DNA of 64,000 nt, from positions 806,001-870,000 of the forward strand of contig JACATO010000091.1 of assembly GCA_018389105.1 (NCBI GenBank). The letters run 5' to 3'. Below, one piece after another: positions 11,801 through 24,297 of this stretch. Position 1 is the stretch's first letter. Each line of letters starts with the position of its first letter. Both the position numbers and the translations under genes were made by a program. Under the pieces are notes generated by a model. That model was not told the origin of the DNA. It was given only the letters and a program-made list of their open reading frames with translations, and made no database searches. This DNA comes from Nautilus pompilius. Taxonomy: Eukaryota > Mollusca > Cephalopoda > Nautilida > Nautilidae.

Positions 11801-14800
11801 AAAACGTTTGAAGATAATTTTGTCAAGGAGTTGGAAGCTGTGGGCAGTTGAAAAGTCACAGCAAAATCTGAAGTTGTCACCTGCCAGAAATGTGGTGGGT
11901 AAAGTGAGTCGAGCTGCGGTAAAGCAAACTAACCTGGACTAGATGGCAGCTAGACTTTGGGACCAAGCCAACTGTCTTGTGTATATGTGCAAATGGAGTA
12001 TTCTGCCTTTCTGAAAGTTTTTACAACAATGGAGGATGTTGACAGAAATGGTCATATCTGCAACATTTTTCTGTGAACACTGCGCTGTGGTATGTAATTG
12101 AAATTACCATCTGTGACATCAGCCTGCATAATTCCAGATTCAAATACTACCTGTCCACAAGTTAGTTACTTTAGCTAACTTATTCTACCCATTTATCGCG
12201 GCAGCATTTTCTGCTGGACCCAGAGGGGAAAACGTTTGAAATATTTTGTCAAGGAGTTGGAGCTGTGGGCAGTTGAAAAGTCACAGCAAATCTGAAGTTG
12301 TCACCTGCCAGAAATGTGGTGGGTAAAGTGAGTCGAGCTGCGGTAAAGCAAACTAACCTGGACTAGGTGGCAGCTAGACTTTGGGACCAAGGCCAACCTG
12401 TCTGTATATGTGCAAATGGAGTATTCTGCCTTTCTGAAAGTTTTTTACAACAATGGAGGATGTTGACAGAAATGGTCATATCTGCAACATTTTTCTGTGA
12501 ACACTGCGCCCGTGGTATGTAATGGAAATTACATCTGTGACATCAGCCTGCAATAATTCCAGATTCAAATACTACCTGTCCACAAGTTAGTTACTTTAGC
12601 TAACTTATTCTACCCATTTATCGCGGCAGCATTTTCTGCTGGACCCAGAGGGGAAAACGTTTGAATATAATTTTGTCAAGGAGTTGGAAGCTGTGGGCAG
12701 TTGAAAAGTCACAGCAAAATCTGAAGTTGTCACCTGCCAGAAATGTGGTGGGTAAAGTGAGTCGAGCTGCGGTAAAGCAAACTAACCTGGACTAGGTGGC
12801 AGCTAGACTTTGGGACCAAGGCCAACCTGTCTGTATATGTGCAAATGGAGTATTCTGCCTTTCTGAAAGTTTTTACAACAATGGAGGATGTTGACAGAAA
12901 TGGTCATATCTGCAACATTTTTCTGTGAACAGTGCGCCCGTGGTATGTAATGGAAATTACCATCTGTGACATCAGCCTGCAATAATTCCAGACTTCAAAT
13001 ACTACCTGTCCACAAGTTAGTTACTTTAGCTAACTTATTCTACCCATTTATCGCGGCAGCATTTTCTGCTGGACCCAGAGGGGAAAACGTTTGAATATAA
13101 TTTTGTCAAGGAGTTGGAAGCTGTGGGCAGTTGAAAAGTCACAGCAAAATCTGAAGTTGTCACCTGCCAGAAATGTGGTGGGTAAAGTGAGTCGAGCTGC
13201 GGTAAAGCAAACTAACCTGGACTAGGTGGCAGCTAGACTTTGGGACCAAGGCCAACCTGTCTGTATATGTGCAAATGGAGTATTCTGCCTTTCTGAAAGT
13301 TTTTACAACAATGGAGGATGTTGACAGAAATGGTCATATCTGCAACATTTTTCTGTGAACACTGCGCCGTGGTATATGTAATGGAAATTACCATCTGTGA
13401 CATCAGCCTGCAATAATTCCAGATTCAAATACTACCTGTCCACAAGTTAGTTACTTTAGCTAACTTATTCTACCCATTTATCGCGGCAGCATTTTCTGCT
13501 GGACCCAGAGAGGAAAATTTGAAGATAATTTTGTCAAGGAGTTGGAAGCTGTGGGCAGTTGAAAAGTCACAGCAAAATCTGAAGTTGTCACCTGCCAGAA
13601 ATGTGGTGGGTAAAGTGAGTCGAGCTGCGGTAAAGCAAACTAACCTGGACTAGGTGGCAGCTAGACTTTGGGACCAAGGCCAACCTGTCTGTATATGTGC
13701 AAATGGAGTATTCTGCCTTTCTGAAAGTTTTTTACAACAATGGAGGATGTTGACAGAAATGGTCATATCTGCAACATTTTTCTGTGAACACTGCGCTGTG
13801 GTATGTAATTGAAATTACCATCTGTGACATCAGCCTGCAATAATTCCAGATTCAAATACTACCTGTCCACAAGTTAGTTACTTTAGCTAACTTATTCTAC
13901 CCATTTATCGCGGCAGCATTTTCTGCTGGACCCAAGAGGAAAACGTTTGAAGATAATTTTGTCAAGGAGTTGGAAGCTGTGGGCAGTTGAAAAGTCACAG
14001 CAAAATCTGAAGTTGTCACCTGCCAGAAATGTGGTGGGTAAAGTGAGTCGAGCTGCGGTAAAGCAAACTAACCTGGACTAGGTGGCAGCTAGACTTTGGG
14101 ACCAAGGCCAACCTGTCTGTATATGTGCAAATGGAGTATTCTGCCTTTCTGAAAGTTTTTACAACAATGGAGGATGTTGACAGAAATGGTCATATCTGCA
14201 ACATTTTTCTGTGAACACTGCGCCTGTGGTATGTAATGGAAATTACCATCTGTGACATCAGCCTGCAATAATTCCAGATTCAAATACTACCTGTCCACAA
14301 GTTAGTTACTTTAGCTAACTTATTCTACCCATTTATCGCGGCAGCATTTTCTGCTGGACCCAGAGGGAAAAACGTTTGAATATAATTTTGTCAAGGAGTT
14401 GGAAGCTGTGGGCAGTTGAAAAGTCACAGCAAATCTGAAGTTGTCACCTGCCAGAAATGTGGTGGGTAAAGTGAGTCGAGCTGCGGTAAAGCAAACTAAC
14501 CTGGACTAGGTGGCAGCTAGACTTTGGGACCAAGGCCAACCTGTCTGTATATGTGCAAATGGAGTATTCTGCCTTTCTGAAAGTTTTTTACAACAATGGA
14601 GGATGTTGACAGAAATGGTCATATCTGCAACATTTTTCTGTGAACACTGCGCCTGTGGTATGTAATTGAAATTACCATCTGTGACATCAGCCTGCAATAA
14701 TTCCAGATCAAATACTACCTGTCCACAAGTTAGTTACTTTAGCTAACTTATTCTACCCATTTATCGCGGCAGCATTTTCTGCTGGACCCAGAGAGGAAAC

Positions 14801-17800
14801 GTTTGAAGATATATTTTGTCAAGGAGTTGGAAGCTGTGGGCAGTTGAAAAGTCACAGCAAAATCTGAAGTTGTCACCTGCCAGAAATGTGGTGGGTAAAG
14901 TGAGTCGAGCTGCGGTAAAGCAAACTAACCTGGACTAGGTGGCAGCTAGACTTTGGGACCAAGGCCAACCTGTCTGTATATGTGCAAATGGAGTATTCTG
15001 CCTTTCTGAAAGTTTTTTACAACAATGGAGGATGTTGACAGAAATGGTCATATCTGCAACATTTTTCTGTGAACACTGCGCCTGTGGTATGTAATTGAAA
15101 TTACCATCTGTGACATCAGCCTGCAATAATTCCAGATTCAAATACTACCTGTCCACAAGTTAGTTACTTTAGCTAACTTATTCTACCCATTTATCGCGGC
15201 AGCATTTTCTGCTGGACCCAGAGGGGAAAACGTTTGAATATTTTTGTCAAGGAGTTGGAAGCTGTGGGCAGTTGAAAAGTCACAGCAAAATCTGAAGTTG
15301 TCACCTGCCAGAAATGTGGTGGGTAAAGTGAGTCGAGCTGCGTTAAAGCAAACTAACCTGGACTAGGTGGCAGCTAGACTTTGGGACCAAGGCCAACCTG
15401 TCTGTATATGTGCAAATGGAGTATTCTGCCTTTCTGAAAGTTTTTTACAACAATGGAGGATGTTGACAGAAATGGTCATATCTGCAACATTTTTCTGTGA
15501 ACAGTGCGTCCGTGGTATGCAATTGAAATTACCATCTGTGACATCAGCCTGCAATAATTCCAGATTCAAATACTACCTGTCCACAAGTTAGTTACTTTAG
15601 CTAACTTATTCTACCCATTTATCGCGGCAGCATTTTCTGCTGGACCCAGAGAGGAAAACGTTTGAAGATAATTTTGTCAAGGAGTTGGAAGCTGTGGGCA
15701 GTTGAAAAGTCACAGCAAAATCTGAAGTTGTCACCTGCCAGAAATGTGGTGGGTAAAGTGAGTCGAGCTGCGGTAAAGCAAACTAACCTGGACTAGGTGG
15801 CAGCTAGACTTTGGGACCAAGGCCAACCTGTCTGTATATGTGCAAATGGAGTATTCTGCCTTTCTGAAAGTTTTTTACAACAATGGAGGATGTTGACAGA
15901 AATGGTCATATCTGCAACATTTTTCTGTGAACACTGCGCTGTGGTATGTAATTGAAATTACCATCTGTGACATCAGCCTGCAATAATTCCAGATTCAAAT
16001 ACTACCTGTCCACAAGTTAGTAACTTTAGCTAACTTATTCTACCCATTTATCGGCAGCATTTTCTGCTGGACCCAGAGGGGAAAACGTTTGAAGATAATT
16101 TTGTCAAGGAGTTGGAAGCTGTGGGCAGTTGAAAAGTCACAGCAAAATCTGAAGTTGTCACCTGCCAGAAATGTGGTGGGTAAAGTGAGTCGAGCTGCGG
16201 TAAAGCAAACTAACCTGGACTAGGTGGCAGCTTGACTTTGGGACCAAGGCCAACCTGTCTGTATATTTGCAAATGGAGTATTCTGCCTTTCTGAAAGTTT
16301 TTACAACAATGGAGGATGTTGACAGAAATTGTCATATCTGCAACATTTTTCTGTGAACACTGCGCCCGTGGTATGTAATGGAAATTACCATCTGTGACAT
16401 CAGCCTGCAATAGCTAACTTATTCTACCCATTTATCGCGGCAGCATTTTCTGCTGGACCGAGAGAGGAAAACGTTTGAAGATAATTTTGTCAAGGAGTTG
16501 GAAGCTGTGGGCAGTTGAAAAGTCACAGCAAAATCTGAAGTTGTCACCTGCCAGAAATGTGGTGGGTAAAGTGAGTCGAGCTGCGGTAAAGCAAACTAAC
16601 CTGGACTAGGTGGCAGCTTAACTTTGGGACCAAGGCCAACCTGTCTGTATATGTGCAAATGGAGTATTCTGCCTTTCTGAAAGTTTTTTACAACAATGGA
16701 GGATGTTGACAGAAATGGTCATATCTGCAACATTTTTCTGTGAACACTGCGCTTGTGGTATGTAATTGAAATTACCATCTGTGACATCAGCCTGCAATAA
16801 TTCCAGATTCAAATACTACCTGTCCACAAGTTAGTTACTTTAGCTAACTTATTCTACCCATTTATCGCGGCAGCATTTTCTGCTGGACCCAGAGGGGAAA
16901 ACGTTTGAAGATAATTTTGTCAAGGAGTTGGAAGCTGTGGGCAGTTGAAAAGTCACAGCAAAATCTGAAGTTGTCACCTGCCAGAAATGTGGTGGGTAAA
17001 GTGAGTCGAGCTGCGGTAAAGCAAACTAACCTGGACTAGGTGGCAGCTAGACTTTGGGACCAAGGCCAACCTGTCTGTATATGTGCAAATGGAGTATTCT
17101 GCCTTTCTGAAAGTTTTTTACAACAATGGAGGATGTTGACAGAAATGGTCATATCTGCAACATTTTTCTGTGAACACTGCGCCGTGGTATGTAATTGGAA
17201 ATTACCATCTGTGACATCAGCCTGCAATAATTCCAGATTCAAATACTACCTGTCCACAAGTTAGTTACTTTAGCTAACTTATTCTACCCATTTATCGCGG
17301 CAGCATTTTCTGCTGGACCCAGAGAGGAAAACGTTTGAAGATAATTTTGTCAAGGAGTTGGAAGCTGTGGGCAGTTGAAAAGTCACAGCAAAATCTGAAG
17401 TTGTCACCTGCCAGAAATGTGGTGGGTAAAGTGAGTCGAGCTGCGGTAAAGCAAACTAACCTGGACTAGGTGGCAGCTAGACTTTGGGACCAAGGCCAAC
17501 CTGTCTGTATATGTGCAAATGGAGTATTCTGCCTTTCTGAAAGTTTTTTACAATGGAGGATGTTGACAGAAATGGTCATATCTGCAACATTTTTCTGTGA
17601 ACACTGCGCCTGTGGTGTTTGAAATTACCATCTGTGACATCAGCCTGCAATAATTCCAGATTCAAATACTACCTGTCCACAAGTTAGTTACTTTAGCTAA
17701 CTTATTCTACCCATTTATCGCGGCAGCATTTTCTGCTGGACCCAGAGAGGAAAACGTTTGAAGATAATTTTGTCAAGGAGTTGGAAGCTGTGGGCAGTTG

Positions 17801-19538
17801 AAAAGTCACAGCAAAATCTGAAGTTGTCACCTGCCAGAAATGTGGTGGGTAAAGTGAGTCGAGCTGCGGTAAAGCAAACTAACCTGGACTAGGTGGCAGC
17901 TAGACTTTGGGACCAAGGCCAACCTGTCTGTATATGTGCAAATGGAGTATTCTGCCTTTCTGAAAGTTTTTTACAACAATGGAGGATGTTGACAGAAATG
18001 GTCATATCTGCAACATTTTTCTGTGAACACTGCGCCTGTGGTATGTAATTGAAATTACCATCTGTGACATCAGCCTGCAATAATTCCAGATTCAAATACT
18101 ACCTGTCCACAAGTTAGGTGCTTTAGCTAACTTATTCTACCCATTTATCGCGGCAGCATTTTCTGCTGGACCCAGAGAGGAAAACGTTTGAAGATAATTT
18201 TGTCAAGGAGTTAGAAGCTGTGGGCAGTTGAAAAGTCACAGCAAAATCTGAAGTTGTCACCTGCCAGAAATGTGGTGGGTAAAGTGAGTCGAGCTGCGGT
18301 AAAGCAAACTAACCTGGACTAGGTGGCAGCTTGACTTTGGGACCAAGGCCAACCTGTCTGTATATGTGCAAATGGAGTATTCTGCCTTTCTGAAAGTTTT
18401 TTACAACAATGGAGGATGTTGACAGAAATGGTCATCTGCAACATTTTTCTGTGAACACTGCGCTTGTGGTATGTAATTGAAATTACCATCTGTGACATCA
18501 GCCTGCAATAATTCCAGATTCAAATACTACCTGTCCACAAGTTAGTTACTTTAGCTAACTTATTCTACCCATTTATCGCGGCAGCATTTTCTGCTGGACC
18601 CAGAGGGGAAAACGTTTGAAGATAATTTTGTCAAGGAGTTGGAAGCTGTGGGCAGTTGAAAAGTCACAGCAAAATCTGAAGTTGTCACCTGCCAGAAATG
18701 TGGTGGGTAAAGTGAGTCGAGCTGCGGTAAAGCAAACTAACCTGGACTAGGTGGCAGCTTGACTTTGGGACCAAGGCCAACCTGTCTGTATATGTGCAAA
18801 TGGAGTATTCTGCCTTTCTGAAAGTTTTTTACAACAATGGAGGATGTTGACAGAAATGGTCATATCTGCAACATTTTTCTGTGAACACTGCGCCCGTGGT
18901 ATGTAATGGAAATTACCATCTGTGACATCAGCCTGCAATAATTCCAGATTCAAATACTACCTGTCCACAAGTTAGTTACTTTAGCTAACTTATTCTACCC
19001 ATTTATCGCGGCAGCATTTTCTGCTGGACCCAGAGAGGAAAACGTTTGAAGATAATTTTGTCAAGGAGTTGGAAGCTGTGGGCAGTTGAAAAGTCACAGC
19101 AAAATCTGAAGTTGTCACCTGCCAGAAATGTGGTGGGTAAAGTGAGTCGAGCTGCGGTAAAGCAAACTAACCTGGACTAGGTGGCAGCTAGACTTTGGGA
19201 CCAAGGCCAACCTGTCTGTATATGTGCAAATGGAGTATTCTGCCTTTCTGAAAGTTTTTTACAACAATGGAGGATGTTGACAGAAATGGTCATATCTGCA
19301 ACATTTTTCTGTGAACACTGCGCTTGTGGTATGTAATTGAAATTACCATCTGTGACATCAGCCTGCAATAATTCCAGATTCAAATACTACCTGTCCACAA
19401 GTTAGTTACTTTAGCTAACTTATTCTACCCATTTATCGCGGCAGCATTTTCTGCTGGACCCAGAGAGGAAAACGTTTGAAGATAATTTTGTCAAGGAGTT
19501 GGAAGCTGTGGGCAGTTGAAAAGTCATAGCAAAATCTG
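8863..19538. repeat. Satellite array, 25 monomers of about 429 bp
   Basis: Monomers start with TTGTCACCTGCCAGAAATGT at about 8863, 9293, 9724, 10152, 10581, 11010, 11440, 11870, 12295, 12722, 13152, 13580, 14010, 14437, 14866, 15294, 15723, 16152, 16538, 16966, 17396, 17820, 18248, 18677 and 19106. Copies are highly similar and differ by small indels and a few recurrent variants (for example GAGGGG versus GAGAGG, and forms of TGCGCC(C)GTGG). The copy at 16152 lacks about 43 bp. Each monomer contains CTAAC, a pyrimidine stretch ending CGGCAG, and GTAAAGTGAGT, so an exon-like interval of about 122-127 nt is bounded by splice-like signals. There are also two small inverted repeats (AAGTTAG/CTAACTT and CAGCA/TGCTG). 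Repeated 60-70-codon minus-strand open frames are identical because the copies are, and do not prove coding. Confidence 0.95.
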
Positions 19539-20397
19539 AAGCTACAACATCCACGAGCAGCAAGACACTGGCCTCAGAAACCGGGGAGAGGGTGCGTTCA
19601 ATGTCCCCATATTCTCGACGTTGGGGATGGCACTTATGTGCACCAGAGTTTCACTGTTTGCTTCATTCGGACCAATTCTGAAGTTACTGGCCGTGTCCAT
19701 CCTTCTAAATGGCCACTTAACCAAAATTAGACATTTGCTGATCAGAGTGGAAACCCTGAGACCATTCAGAGTAAACAGAATGAAAAAGACAAGATCATTA
19801 CTTATTGTTAATATGCAAACAACGTTTTCAGTTTCTCTGTGAATTTGTTTTAGTTTTATAGGTTAAGGGTAATTATTTAACACATTGTTAACAGTTGCAT
19901 GTTGATGGCTAACTTTCTATATATGGAAATATAATTTAAGCTTATAAAATATTATTTTGGGAAACCGTAAGATGTATATGTATGTAACAAAAATGGTAGC
20001 CACAGATCGTAGAGTTTGTTGTTGATGTTTTTATTTCAATTTTTTTAACAAATGCATAACCAATGTAAAGCAAGACTGCAAGGAGGGGCTGCAGCTTTAT
20101 TAAACTAAATACCTACCAAACCAGTAGTATGGCTGAGACGGAGACTAATTTCATTACCTATAACTCCCTGACAAAAAATTATGGGCTAAACCATTTTTTC
20201 CTCCTCATCTTGTATCTCTGCAGAATGCAAAAATCGAATGGCCAAGAAACTATTTTATTCAGATATTTTAATTCAAATGTATAATATATTTGATCAACTC
20301 AGGCATTGCTCTATTATATTGGGGTATATTGCTATTATTTTTATTAAACTACTTATATATTAGGAAATTTTAAGCATAAACACTTTTATCTGGAAAG
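19539..20397. other. Right flank of the satellite
   Basis: The last monomer departs from the consensus at about 19538. The next 200 bp are less AT-rich and contain a short plus-strand reading with GDGTYVHQSFTVCF (near 19625-19670). That faintly resembles a filamin-type repeat ending, but the frame breaks at once and I do not assign it. From 19850 on, the DNA is plain AT-rich spacer. Confidence 0.3.
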
Positions 20398-20452
20398 AAA
20401 TTCAGATAAAATCATCTTCCTAAAAATTATTGTCTATTTATTTCCAATTACC
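20398..20452. repeat. Inverted partner of the repeat at 24.9 kb
   Basis: The reverse complement of this interval closely matches 24900-24955 (shared core TTGGAAATAAATAGACAATA). A further part, CTTTCCAGATAAAAGTGTT, recurs near 23790-23808 in the same inverted sense. Probably pieces of a dispersed non-coding element, perhaps a MITE. Confidence 0.5.
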
Positions 20453-21460
20453 TTCTCAGTAAAACAACAGATTTTTTACTTATAAAAAAATATTGTTAAA
20501 TAAACTTGACAAATATGAATTATACCAGCAGAATCTTTCCTTGCATTAATGTAAGGTAGCGCTGCTCTGGTCTCCCACAAACATTGTCAATTTTTGCTAC
20601 ACCAACAAATTAACTGGAGACCGAACTTAGCTCAGCAGATAGTTTCCTTTTACTAATTTGTTTTATCCAACAACTCCAGGTGAATTATTTAATTTATGGC
20701 ACAGTAGCCTTTTCTTTTCCTAGCATGCATCACCATCTCACTTCTAGAAGCCATGCTTACCTACATTCAATAAGTGTTACTGTCCTATTCTCATTAGAAA
20801 ACTGCAGCACTACCTGCCTACTTATATACAATAGATGTGACCACCATGGATTCTTCATAGACCTATCTTTTATATACACTATCCACATACAATAGATATC
20901 GCCATCTTATTTTATTAACCTTGTCTACCTGTATAAAATAGATGGTCAACAGTCAGGACATGATGCATGCATCTCTTTCTAGGCAATAAAATGTCGATGC
21001 ATATCAGAAAATTGGTAAATGTAACAATATTTTGATTCACAATAAAATGGAAACCTTATGGTTTTATTAGACAGATCTAATAACATGTTTCAGGTGCATG
21101 TATGAGTCAGCTAATTGTGGCTCCAACGCATTCAGATTAAACCCATTTTGTTAACCAGCCTTATCCATTTAATCGAAGTCTGTCTAATTATTTACTGACT
21201 TTCTCCTCATCTTTGTCTGGAAATGAAGCAGACGATTTAACACACAACAATCAGCCATTGACCATCTCCCGATAGAAGGTACATCAGAATTAGTATCGGT
21301 TGACATGCGATGTCGACTGTCACTGATCTCTTTATGTCAGAGCTGTTTATAGTTCACGAGAGCAGGCGGCTCTAGAGAAGAGCAACACCAATAAAAGTCT
21401 TGTGTACAATTTTAATATAAAATGAAGCCAAATTAAAGCAGATCCTTAAAGATGAAAACA
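20448..21460. repeat. Duplicated block, copy 1 (partner 35231-36325)
   Basis: About 1.0 kb is nearly identical to 35231-36325, starting at TTACCTTCTCAGTAAAACAA in both and ending after GATGAAAACA in both. The copies differ by a few substitutions and two local rearrangements: copy 2 has extra sequence around 35730-35800 and a different stretch at 35990-36040. Within it, 20540-20640 weakly resembles the minus-strand PAN exon remnants at 21722-21812 and 37075-37316. A 71-codon frame is shared by both copies but starts with GTG and shows no motif. I do not call it a gene. Confidence 0.85.
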
Positions 21461-22000
21461 ATTAGATAATTTCATCTCTTGTACGGCCACCATTCCCAGT
21501 TGCTTTAGATATTCCATTCAGTTTTTCTCTGATTAATTTTCAACAACATTATTGCATCCCTACCATCCTGGTGGAAACTTCTGAACCTGATGATGGATTA
21601 ATTACCAGATGAAGAGAGAGAATTTGCTTCCTCACAAAGAGAACAGGCTGAGGAGTCATTATAAATGCGATGAAATATGAATTCTATCAGTAGAATCTTT
21701 CTCCTTTTAATGTAACTCAACTTTGTCGTGGTCACCAAGATGTCTGTTAATTCTCTTCACACCAACAAACTCGAACTCAAGCCATGGAGATTAACAAAGT
21801 CATTTCATCATTCACCATTTCTGTTTATTATTAGGAAGCTGTCTCCGTCACATCGATATGTTTTAACAAACAAAATCACAGCTGAACTATTTCATTTACT
21901 GCACAATACAAAATCATTTAATTTGTTCTCAGCTGGTATTTATCTAGAGAGGGACCAACACAAGATTGGAGGAGGGTTAAAGTAAAATAAATTCCTGATA
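21461..22000 (-). pseudogene. Diverged duplicate with PAN-exon remnant
   Basis: 21540-21812 is a diverged relative of 36900-37160. Both contain GAACCTGATG, ACCAGATGAAGAGA and, later, CTGTTAATT and GAACTCAAGCCA. In the second locus this segment overlaps the decayed PAN first exon, so 21722-21812 is best read as a small remnant of the same exon on the minus strand. No usable reading frame is left. Confidence 0.4.
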
Positions 22001-24150
22001 ATTTCTAGTAAACATCCAGAAATAAATTATACTGATGAGAAACCAGACTTGTACTAAGGATAAGAAGTTCTAAAAACTGTCGGGACACCATATTAATTTA
22101 GCCAGGTGTTTATTATATGAACATACATAAAAAGACCTAGTTGAACCAAGTTCAGATTGGAGTAAAACAGTGGATTATCACTGAAACAAAGGTCTGGGTA
22201 TGGAGTTGTATTAAATGGCTAATAATCACATTGGACATTGTTATGAAAAAAACTGTACATGTATACAATAAAACCCTAGACTTCATCATGAAGATAAACT
22301 AGCAGCCTTCACTGTGTCTTTCTTGATTTCATTTACTGTCTGGAGTTAATTTTGTTTTCTGCTGCTTTATTGTTGACTGATAGGGAAACTTTGCTATGTG
22401 ATGTTAATATGAGGATGATACTGCCACCACACAGTTCCTTCTGGTTCATCTTACTTGTAAAAGGATCAGAAAGTATTTTCTGACTTAAGTAATCTGGACT
22501 AAACCCTGGCAGATACACAGGGTTTTCAAAAGATTTCTTCCTCATGCCATTTGATCCAAACAGCAAGATAGGAAATAGATCGTCAAAATCAAATGCCAAG
22601 AAGCTAACATAACAATTGAGATTATCTGGTTTTGTCGAGATTGCTCAACCGATGTACGAGAAAACTTATTACCTGGTTTAAAACAACTAACTTTTCAGCC
22701 TCAAATCACAATAGATGAGTTATTGGTATGTACCTGGTATAGAAGTAAAGAATGTCCAGATACGTCTCTCCAAGATCTGGATGAGAAAATTGACTAAATA
22801 TGGGAATGCAAAGAAAGTGAATAACCTTCTAAATATTCCTGTTAGAGTCACTCACAGAATGGCAAACACTCACAAGTGTTGCCCACTTAAAAGTTAGTTA
22901 TATAATCTACCAATTCAGTAAATGATTCTCTTCCACATTAAAGTCTGTAGGCTTCACGATTAACCTTACTTCTATAAACAATAGGAAAAAGGCACACAAC
23001 TTTCCATTCTGAAGAAAACAGGCAGAAAATCATATTTACTTTGTTCTCTTTCATCATCTTGAAAACGAACAGCAGTATTTGATTGTTTTATGTTTCCATG
23101 GAGACAGCCAGTGAACTAAGTATTTTGATTTGATGTCTCCATCACCTGTTTTAATGTTCCATGTTTACATCTTATCAGAGGAGTATAAAAGTACATTTGA
23201 TACCAACAAAGATATATTTGATGATAAAGATTAAAGTGTAGATGACGACAATGACGATGATGATGCTATTGCTTGCTTCAAACAGATTTATTTTGTGCTT
23301 TAAAAGTTACAATTTATAAAACATTTTAAAAAATTACTACTTATTTAAAAGCATCTTTCCGCAGAACTATTCTACATGCACTGTACAAGTTTGAAAGTCA
23401 TTTGTATTATATCAGGAGAGATATTTTCCTCACTTTTTTCAGTACAGTTGGATTCAGTTTTGTAAATCTCTCATTGATATTTTTGGTTTGATGAGTGACT
23501 ACTAGAGCCAATTTCTGTCCATGTATGGAACCAGAGACAGTGGACATTAGTTTAACATTTTATCACCTTAAGTGAAGAGCTCTCTACTAATAAATCGTCA
23601 CTGCAGGTAGAATGTGGTACTGATGCAATGGTGAACTGACTCTGTTTATAATTTGTTGTAAGTCAGGATAACTGGGGGATCTAGCTGATAATTTAGGATA
23701 TCACTTCACTGAACCCCTATGATCCTCATGATAACGTATATAGATATATTGAATTCTAATTCTTTTAAAAATTTATTATGCCTAGAAATTCTTTCCAGAT
23801 AAAAGTGTTCCAAACATCATATAAAGATTTAAGTTATAGATTCACATTTCTTTATCAAATATTTATTTGATGGGAAGCTAACAACTTAAATTAACTGTTG
23901 TGTCTCAATGTAAGAAACTCAATGACCATTAATTTCTAAATAAACAGCAGCCAAGTTCACTTCAGTCTAGAGATGAACACCTGCAGGTAAACCACATGGC
24001 CATTTTATTATTGAATTAAAACAAACTCTTTGTTGTCTACCTTCAGTCTAAGTTATGGTCTTTCCTTTTGTTTTCCCCATCTTTATAGAAAATAAGTTTA
24101 GAACTCTCACCAAGTTCTCTGAATGAAGGTATCATTGATACCTTGTTGAT
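22001..24150. other. AT-rich spacer
   Basis: About 2.1 kb with only short open frames (88 codons at most, 22333-22599 minus, no recognised domain). Near 23770-23810 it holds a piece shared in inverted form with 20.4 kb. Nothing else identified. Confidence 0.4.
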
Positions 24151-24297
24151 TCAGCTGGTGTTCAGCCTATTTAGAAGATCAGCAATGCATTGTGGGACAG
24201 TGCCATTCATCAATGGATGACCTTTAATATACTGCATAATAAAATCTCGTGGAAATGATGCAGCAATTTGCTGACTTTTAGCAACAAACAGATTAAA
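24151..24297 (-). other. Coding-like terminal exon fragment, unassigned
   Basis: Minus-strand reading of 48 residues ending in a stop, including SFPRDFIMQYIKGHPL and NGTVPQCIADLLNR. Composition is protein-like rather than that of random AT-rich DNA. It is preceded on the minus strand by ACACACAG, which could be a 3' splice site, and by a stop in the same frame just upstream. It could be the last exon of an unidentified minus-strand gene or a fossil fragment. I do not recognise the family. Confidence 0.3.

Noticed and set aside
8867-19383. Repeated 60-90 codon minus-strand frames (MNLELLQADVTDGNF...) in the satellite
   Set aside because: They recur because the monomers are copies. Several copies are frame-broken and no protein family matches.
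20680-20895. 71-codon frame shared by both 1-kb duplicated blocks
   Set aside because: Starts with GTG, not ATG. Shared only because the blocks are near-identical, and it has no motif.
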